Shown here piece by piece: positions 15,771 to 19,688 of a stretch of DNA of 19,688 nucleotides (its first letter is position 1; each line of letters begins with the position of its first letter). The notes under the pieces were generated by a model that was not told where the DNA came from, did not search any database, and saw only the letters and a program-made list of their open reading frames with translations. The position numbers were made by a program, and so were the translations under genes. Source of the stretch: an uncultured Clostridia bacterium (GTDB taxonomy: Bacteria > Bacillota > Clostridia > Oscillospirales > Oscillospiraceae); NCBI GenBank assembly GCA_937892865.1, contig CALBJG010000103.1, positions 1-19,688 on the forward strand. Direction: 5' to 3'.

Positions 15771-17240
15771 TTAAATATTGCTCGTCAGCAGCCGCACGTT
15801 CCCTTGCTCAAACTCTACTTCGGCGTACCGAATCATGTCCGCGTCCGAATCGTGCTTGCCGTTGATGCTCCCGCCCGTTGCCTGAACGGCATACAATAGC
15901 GGCAAGGCACCCGCCTCCTCCAGTTCTGGATACTCATGGTTCAAACAACAGATCGGCGGCAATCCGTCGTTCATGTCCTTGTGGATCTCTTCTACAACGC
16001 TCTTGCCATACGCCCTTGCGTCCAATGCAATGTATGTAGGCAAGCCATTCTCCATTGAGTACCGCGCCCACAACCGCTTCAATTGCCGTGCCTGATGCCC
16101 CGATGTAGGCGGCGGAGGATTATCGTACACATACACAAGCGATTTCATGTACCGGTTCCGCGCTTCCGGCCTCTTCTGCTTCTCGCACTTCAATATCGCC
16201 GTTGCACACTTTGCATTCTTTGCGCCGTCCACATACGAAATATCGTAACCGATAATGTAGAACACATCGGGATCGCCGCAATGCCGGTCTTCCATGTTCA
16301 ATAGGTTCTTCGATTCCGTCAGTACAGAGTCCCTTATGACCGGGTTCTCCGATGTCCCCGTCCACAACGAATCCATTTCACGCAGCCATTCGTCCGCTGT
16401 CAGGCTGGCCTTCAGGTTATCCCGCCACTTCACTTCACGAATCCGGCTCAGAACAGCAACCTCGCTCGGTACATCAATCGCAAACGCCTCTGGATCTCCG
16501 TCCACCATTGCCTTTAAAATTGGCGAACGGTAGTCATACGCTTCGTTATGCGTCTTCCCGGCAGAAGTCACATACAAATGCTGGTACTGCATGAAAAACG
16601 GATCGCGCATTCTGTCTACCATGCGCGTGCCACGCACAGCCGGAAGGATCGCGGAACGGAAGTTATCGTGGTCAAACGCACGCGTCTGCTTGGACTCGGC
16701 TTGCGCCACTTCCTCCGCAACAACCGTATTACACGTTGTGCCACGCGCCGCCTGGATTGTGATATGGCTCCCCTCGTTACTGATCATCTCAAAAGTGTCT
16801 CTCGCGTTACTCTTGATTGCCCAGTAATCCCGCAGTCCAGGCCATTGGTCAAACACTTCGTCCAGCACGTCCCCCAAAATGGAAGCCAGCTGCTCCTTTG
16901 ACGGGCCAGCATACCGCGTGTCTACCCCCGGATATAAGATTCCTTCGGCTTCCTTCTCCCCAAACACCGTAAACGTCTTTGTTGTGCCACGCGAAGCTGT
17001 GTTGAATACTTGGGGATACCTGGCATACGCACGCAGAAACACACGCTGAATCAGCGTCAATTCATACTTGGTAGTTTCGCCTTCCATGATGTCAAGGAAC
17101 TTGTCGGGGTAATACCGCCAATAACTGATGAGTAACCCCCACGCCGCCAGATCAAAGTTCTCATACGTCATTTGCTCCGGCGTACTCTCGTCTACTACCC
17201 ACCGCGCACCCGTCTTACTCCAGCGTAATCCTTTCGGCAT
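15771..17240 (-). CDS. terL: Terminase large subunit, ATPase and partial nuclease part
   Basis: A 489-aa protein that docks on the portal and drives DNA packaging with an N-terminal ATPase and a C-terminal nuclease. The P-loop is at ~82-89 (ASRGTTKT), with Thr where the last Gly of GxGKT is usual. The Walker B-like strand TVVAEE is at ~172-177 and the coupling motif YVTSAGKT at ~223-230. In the nuclease domain, D333 (YIIGYDISY) and D407 (YIALDARAYG) fit the first two metal ligands. The frame ends in RLLTSNI then TAA, just after the HDSDADMIRYAEVEFEQG helix. The expected final segment with the third acid follows in the same frame as the next entry. Combined length (~616 codons) is normal. The ATG at 17240 follows the upstream stop by three bases. 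Whether the stop is real, recoded or an assembly error is unknown. Confidence 0.85.
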   Translation of the reverse strand: MPKGLRWSKTGARWVVDESTPEQMTYENFDLAAWGLLISYWRYYPDKFLDIMEGETTKYELTLIQRVFLRAYARYPQVFNTASRGTTKTFTVFGEKEAEGILYPGVDTRYAGPSKEQLASILGDVLDEVFDQWPGLRDYWAIKSNARDTFEMISNEGSHITIQAARGTTCNTVVAEEVAQAESKQTRAFDHDNFRSAILPAVRGTRMVDRMRDPFFMQYQHLYVTSAGKTHNEAYDYRSPILKAMVDGDPEAFAIDVPSEVAVLSRIREVKWRDNLKASLTADEWLREMDSLWTGTSENPVIRDSVLTESKNLLNMEDRHCGDPDVFYIIGYDISYVDGAKNAKCATAILKCEKQKRPEARNRYMKSLVYVYDNPPPPTSGHQARQLKRLWARYSMENGLPTYIALDARAYGKSVVEEIHKDMNDGLPPICCLNHEYPELEEAGALPLLYAVQATGGSINGKHDSDADMIRYAEVEFEQGNVRLLTSNI

Positions 17241-17243
17241 CGG

Positions 17244-18446
17244 TCACTCACGCTCCCGTTCGGGCGGCTTTAAACCCAAGCCTTCCAGGATCTTCTTCTC
17301 GTCTGCGCTAATGGCAGACAACAATTCGCCCTTTGTATCGTTCACTTGCGCGGATACCGGCAGTTTCGTCAACTCAGCTTCGCCCATGTTCTTCCGCATG
17401 GTATTGATAATGGCGAAAATGATGCAGTCTACAATGTCCAGGCTCGTCGCGTAATTCCCGTGCTGCGCACCCAGGATCTTCGCAAGTTCTTCCCGCCCGA
17501 CCAGATACCCGTTCCGCATCGCACCATTCGCTTCCAAGTACCGCACTACCCGGTCTACCTGGATCGTTTCGCCCTTGTTCGCTTGCCAGTTCTTGACGGG
17601 GTCTGCGTTCATCAGTTTGTCTACCATTTCCTGATAACGCTTCGCCTCCATTGCGTCACTCTTCATCGCTTTATCACGCATCAGCATGTTCTTGACGGCA
17701 TCGTGCAAGTACATGCTCACACTTCCCGGAATCGTACCACCGCTCCGGTTCGCTGTCAGCATCATGTACCTATCGTCGGCATTCCGGCAATCAGCGTCGC
17801 TCCACTCTTCGCCCCACTCTATATCCCACCGCTTACGGTCGCTCATTTCGTGCATGTTGGCGACCAACACGTCCCCCGTAATCGGTAGTGTCGGGAACTC
17901 GCCCCCAAACGCCTCCGTAATATCAGTAATCCCGTCAGCCCAGATCTCAACGTTCGTACCCTCACCCTCGGATAACCCGCGCTGCAACCTTTTGACGTAC
18001 TCATACCATACACCGTTCTGGTTCGCTACCATGTCCTCAATCACGCTCGGCTTATACGGCAAGTTAAACGCAATGCACGCATAGAATAACGCATACGTCC
18101 GCGATGTCGCGGCAGAGATCCCCGCAAAAAACTTCTGCTGGCACGGCAAACATACAGGATGATACCCGGCAATGAAAATACTGCGCGGAGCAAACACGCC
18201 GTTGGCTTCCGTGATCTTCTGCCCACAGCACGCACACTCTACGCCGCTGTTCCGCGAGGATGCTGAAATTACACGATCATTGAACACGTTGTCTGACAAA
18301 AACTGCGCCCTTAACTCCGCGTCAATGTCACCCTTCGTTTCAACGTCGCTCTTCACAACCCCCGGTACTTTCGTTGTCCCTTTCTTCCTCGGCATGTCTC
18401 CCGCTCCTTCTACCTTCAATCTAAAGTAAAATGGGGCTTTAGCCAT
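17244..18446 (-). CDS. Zinc-ribbon protein in small-terminase position
   Basis: A 400-aa protein directly before the large terminase, where the DNA-recognising small subunit is normally encoded. It has a CxxC-24-CxxC zinc ribbon (Cys 71/74 and 99/102, with a further Cys 73), followed by helical segments (SRTYALFYACIAFNLPYKPS) and a helical C-terminus. Similar zinc-ribbon proteins precede the terminase in uncultured Firmicute phages. It is longer than a typical small terminase (~150-200 aa). The ATG at 18446 has AGGAG six bases upstream. A second ATG at 18395 has AGAAGGAG eight bases upstream and gives MPRKKG, a basic start more typical of DNA-binding proteins, so a 383-aa product is equally likely. 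Small-terminase function is inferred from position. Confidence 0.65.
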   Translation of the reverse strand: MAKAPFYFRLKVEGAGDMPRKKGTTKVPGVVKSDVETKGDIDAELRAQFLSDNVFNDRVISASSRNSGVECACCGQKITEANGVFAPRSIFIAGYHPVCLPCQQKFFAGISAATSRTYALFYACIAFNLPYKPSVIEDMVANQNGVWYEYVKRLQRGLSEGEGTNVEIWADGITDITEAFGGEFPTLPITGDVLVANMHEMSDRKRWDIEWGEEWSDADCRNADDRYMMLTANRSGGTIPGSVSMYLHDAVKNMLMRDKAMKSDAMEAKRYQEMVDKLMNADPVKNWQANKGETIQVDRVVRYLEANGAMRNGYLVGREELAKILGAQHGNYATSLDIVDCIIFAIINTMRKNMGEAELTKLPVSAQVNDTKGELLSAISADEKKILEGLGLKPPERERE

Positions 18447-18688
18447 CCTTTGCTCCTATAAGGGAAGGAGAGGACGGCAGCATCAGGTTCCCGCCGTCAT
18501 ACATAGTCTGCTATGCACGATTCCCCGGCGATTTTCCTGACAGCCTGTGGTACATACTCGCAACGTCAAAGAGGTAGAACCGTCACGCACTCGCCACTCG
18601 CCCCGGAAAATTCATTTACAACCTACCAAATACCACACGCCTACAACAAAAGTAAACGTATATGCACTTCGGCAATAATACCCGCGTA
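18447..18688. other. Gap between packaging operon and ncRNA promoter
   Basis: No convincing gene. It holds an inverted repeat (18453-18457 with 18466-18470) that in the minus transcript pairs CTCCT with the AGGAG ribosome binding site of the zinc-ribbon gene. It also holds a small hairpin CATAG-tctg-CTATG (18502-18515) and a tandem CACTCGC pair (18588-18601). I could not find a good minus-strand promoter here for the packaging operon. Confidence 0.5.
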
Positions 18689-18693
18689 TTGCC
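18671..18693. promoter_or_regulatory. Inverted repeat overlapping ncRNA promoter -35 (possible operator)
   Basis: GGCAATA (18671-18677) and TATTGCC (18687-18693) are perfect complements 9 bases apart. The right arm covers most of the TTGCCA -35 element. A dimeric repressor or activator bound here would control the plus-strand promoter. No T-run follows on either strand, so it is not a terminator. Confidence 0.5.
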
Positions 18694-18717
18694 AAAAGAT
18701 AATATTTGTGTTATAAT
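18689..18717 (+). promoter_or_regulatory. Near-consensus sigma-A promoter for ncRNA
   Basis: TTGCCA (18689-18694) and a perfect TATAAT (18712-18717) are separated by exactly 17 bases. This is the strongest promoter match in the window. The predicted start is at about 18724. It points away from the packaging operon. Confidence 0.75.
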
Positions 18718-18723
18718 CGCGTC

Positions 18724-18995
18724 GAACCGGTGAAACGCCGAATGGCGCGTAGCTGGTGAATCATGGCAAGATAACGCCGGGGTGGACGCACCAGAGAAAC
18801 GGCCCACAGTTTATGCGTGTGAGAGTGACACTCGGAAGCGGCGCTTGCATGATCCACCTAATCCGCCCATGCGAAGTAACTGTCCCACTATCCGGGAACG
18901 GCAAACCCTTGGGCATGAGCCTGTTGCATCGAACGGTCACAGTCATCTGTGGCCCTCTCCCATAATAGGGGTAGATGCAACGGGCTTTTTCTTTT
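18724..18995 (+). ncRNA. Putative structured non-coding RNA, unclassified (~270 nt)
   Basis: A free-standing transcript bounded by a near-consensus promoter and a strong intrinsic terminator. No plausible protein is encoded; the short frames present read as low-complexity Pro/Arg/His sequence without ribosome binding sites. Possible helices are: ACCGG/CTGGT (18726-18730 with 18753-18757) enclosing CGCC-GAAT-GGCG across a 5x5 internal loop; ACAGT/ACTGT (18806-18810 with 18879-18883) enclosing an 8-bp hairpin at 18844-18876; an 8-bp hairpin GGTCACAG-TCAT-CTGTGGCC (18935-18954); and the terminator stem. The loop of the 18844-18876 hairpin can pair with 18780-18786. It does not match, as far as I can tell, tmRNA, RNase P, 6S, GOLLD or ROOL RNA. 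It may regulate, support packaging, or act on the host; nothing here decides which. Confidence 0.6.
18919..18995 (+). terminator. Intrinsic terminator of the ncRNA
   Basis: A 12-bp stem with one T-G pair (18919-18930 with 18974-18985) encloses an 8-bp hairpin and a smaller CCC/GGG loop, and is followed by TTTTTCTTTT (18986-18995). The branched top is unusually elaborate for a plain terminator, so it is probably also a functional domain of the RNA. Confidence 0.8.
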
Positions 18996-19032
18996 GAAAA
19001 AATATAACCTTCGCTGCCTCCATACTTTATCG

Positions 19033-19072
19033 CGCTAAATCGCTAAATTCTTAAAGCAATCAGATCTATTGC
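19033..19072. repeat. Tandem CGCTAAAT pair and nearby short inverted repeat
   Basis: CGCTAAAT occurs twice back to back (19033-19048), followed by GCAAT-7-ATTGC (19056-19072). The repeats are short and could be protein-binding sites or chance. Confidence 0.35.
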
Positions 19073-19078
19073 AAACAT

Positions 19079-19106
19079 AAAAACAGACCGGACGCATCCA
19101 GCCTGT
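19079..19106 (-). terminator. Minus-strand intrinsic terminator facing the ncRNA
   Basis: In the minus transcript a 9-bp stem (19106-19098 with 19091-19083, two G-U pairs) with a 6-base loop runs into a run of five U (19083-19079). It would stop a transcript entering from the right. No gene in the window feeds it, so the source lies beyond the right edge or is an untranslated RNA. Confidence 0.6.
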
Positions 19107-19590
19107 ATAGGTACGCGTTCCGAAGAATCGCGCCCCCGTTCCCTTGAACTTTACCAGATCCCTATCCATTTTGTAAACACCACGCTGCCCTGCACCTACC
19201 TCTCCCCTTCCATTAACCTCCTCCAATCCTCACAACTACCTCGCACTAACCTGAACGCTTTCTTGAAAACTTAACGAATAAAGGCAAAATTCTCTCCAAA
19301 TTTCGTCTTTTGATTGTCGGGTGAGGAATTTATCGTCTGATGGATTTGACGCGAAAATCAGAGGCTAAAAACATTTAAAATAAAACGAAGCGGAAAAAGA
19401 ACAGCAACAGAATATTTTCGGAACGAGTTTATGCGGGTTCCTGAAACTTTTTAGGGGGAGTTTGGAAACGGGAAATAGATGGGATGAGCGAAAAAGATGG
19501 GAGGGCGTGGGAGAGTAGCTATGCGCCATCCTGACAGAAAACGTCTGCCCCAACTGAAAACGGGGGGCGGGGTGGGTTGTGTTCCGTTCC

Positions 19591-19624
19591 CGTGGGCGTG
19601 GCGTGGGCGTGGGCGTGGCGTGGG
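19591..19624. repeat. 17-bp tandem repeat of CGTGG(G) units
   Basis: CGTGGGCGTGGCGTGGG occurs twice in perfect tandem, and a partial copy (CGTGGGCGTGG) lies at 19666-19676. The four GGG runs are spaced 8, 3 and 8 bases apart, compatible with a G-quadruplex on the plus strand. A further G-rich stretch lies just left (19562-19575). Confidence 0.75.
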
Positions 19625-19628
19625 TTAT

Positions 19629-19653
19629 ATCTCATAAGGCTATATTATGAGAT
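19629..19653. repeat. Perfect 9-bp inverted repeat
   Basis: ATCTCATAA (19629-19637) and TTATGAGAT (19645-19653) flank a 7-base spacer, between two copies of the CGTGGG motif. No T-run follows. It looks like a binding site for a dimeric protein or a cruciform element. Confidence 0.6.
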
Positions 19654-19688
19654 GAGACTTTCCCCCGTGGGCGTGGTGGACTCTGTCT

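Larger units (their letters stand above)
19107..19688. other. Right-end non-coding region with composition asymmetry
   Basis: No gene-like frame with a ribosome binding site was found on either strand. From 19141 to 19260 the plus strand is C-rich and G-poor (my count 51 C, 9 G). From 19441 to 19620 it is G-rich (my count 75 G, 31 C). An AT-rich section lies between them (about 19361-19390). Direct copies of AGATGGGA occur at 19477 and 19495, and the G-rich repeats and inverted repeat described separately lie at the far right. An origin, packaging site or regulatory region is possible. Confidence 0.45.

Noticed and set aside
15387..17240. General reassignment of TAA to a sense codon
   Set aside because: Several intact genes in the window, including the tape measure and tube-like genes, end in TAA at sensible positions.
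18721..18995. tRNA, tmRNA, RNase P RNA or group I/II intron
   Set aside because: No CCA-ending acceptor/TPsiC arm, no tmRNA or RNase P core sequences, and no domain V or P7-like core were seen; the unit has its own promoter and terminator.
18756..18997. Short frames of 61-71 codons within the ncRNA region
   Set aside because: No ribosome binding sites, improbable Pro/Arg/His-rich composition, and they cross the promoter-terminator-bounded structured RNA.
19035..19226. 63-codon minus-strand frame MEEVNGRGEVG...
   Set aside because: An intrinsic terminator at 19079-19106 lies inside the frame, and the start is a TTG; the good GGAGGAGG site nearby leads only to a 5-codon frame.
1..19688. CRISPR array
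   Set aside because: No regularly spaced direct repeats of 24-37 bases; the only tandem repeat is the 17-bp G-rich pair at the right end.

Overview
The window is a structural-gene segment of a tailed double-stranded DNA bacteriophage (Caudoviricetes), most likely with a long non-contractile tail. The host is probably a Gram-positive bacterium such as a gut Firmicute. Ribosome binding sites are strong (AGGAGG/AAAGGAG types), promoters are sigma-A-like, intrinsic terminators are present, and several proteins read like families I remember from uncultured Firmicute phages. No integrase, lysis, replication or host gene is visible. Family assignments come from reading the proteins, without any database search.

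All protein genes lie on the minus strand and are transcribed from high to low coordinates. Packaging module (18446 to 13274): a zinc-ribbon protein in the small-terminase position, the large terminase broken by an in-frame TAA into a 489-codon ATPase/nuclease part and a 125-codon C-terminal part, a 114-aa protein, and the portal. Connector and neck module (13326 to 10143): a 70-aa protein, a 450-aa connector-like protein with a C-terminal bacterial Ig-like domain, a Cys-rich 68-aa protein, a 208-aa helical protein and a 222-aa neck/tail-terminator-like protein. Tail module (10091 to 1): a tail-chaperone-like protein, a tail-tube-like protein with a second Ig-like domain, a 141-aa protein, a 2014-aa tape measure protein, and a distal tail protein that runs off the left edge. 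Genes are tightly packed, often with ATGA-type overlaps. No major capsid protein, scaffold or maturation protease is recognisable.

Control elements sit in the few gaps. The 450-aa connector gene has its own promoter, followed by a leader with two hairpins, the second a terminator-like hairpin upstream of the start codon. The gap after the tail-tube gene holds strong, partly overlapping hairpins. A small GAAA-loop hairpin follows the neck gene.

The rightmost 1.2 kb has no convincing protein gene. Its main content is a compact plus-strand unit at about 18689-18995: a near-consensus promoter (17-bp spacer), about 270 nt that can fold into several hairpins and a possible pseudoknot, and a strong intrinsic terminator. 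I interpret it as a structured non-coding RNA divergent from the packaging operon and cannot assign it to a known class. Beyond it lie a minus-strand terminator, a stretch of strong strand-composition asymmetry with an AT-rich centre, a G-rich tandem repeat and a perfect 9-bp inverted repeat. These could mark an origin, a packaging site or another regulatory region.
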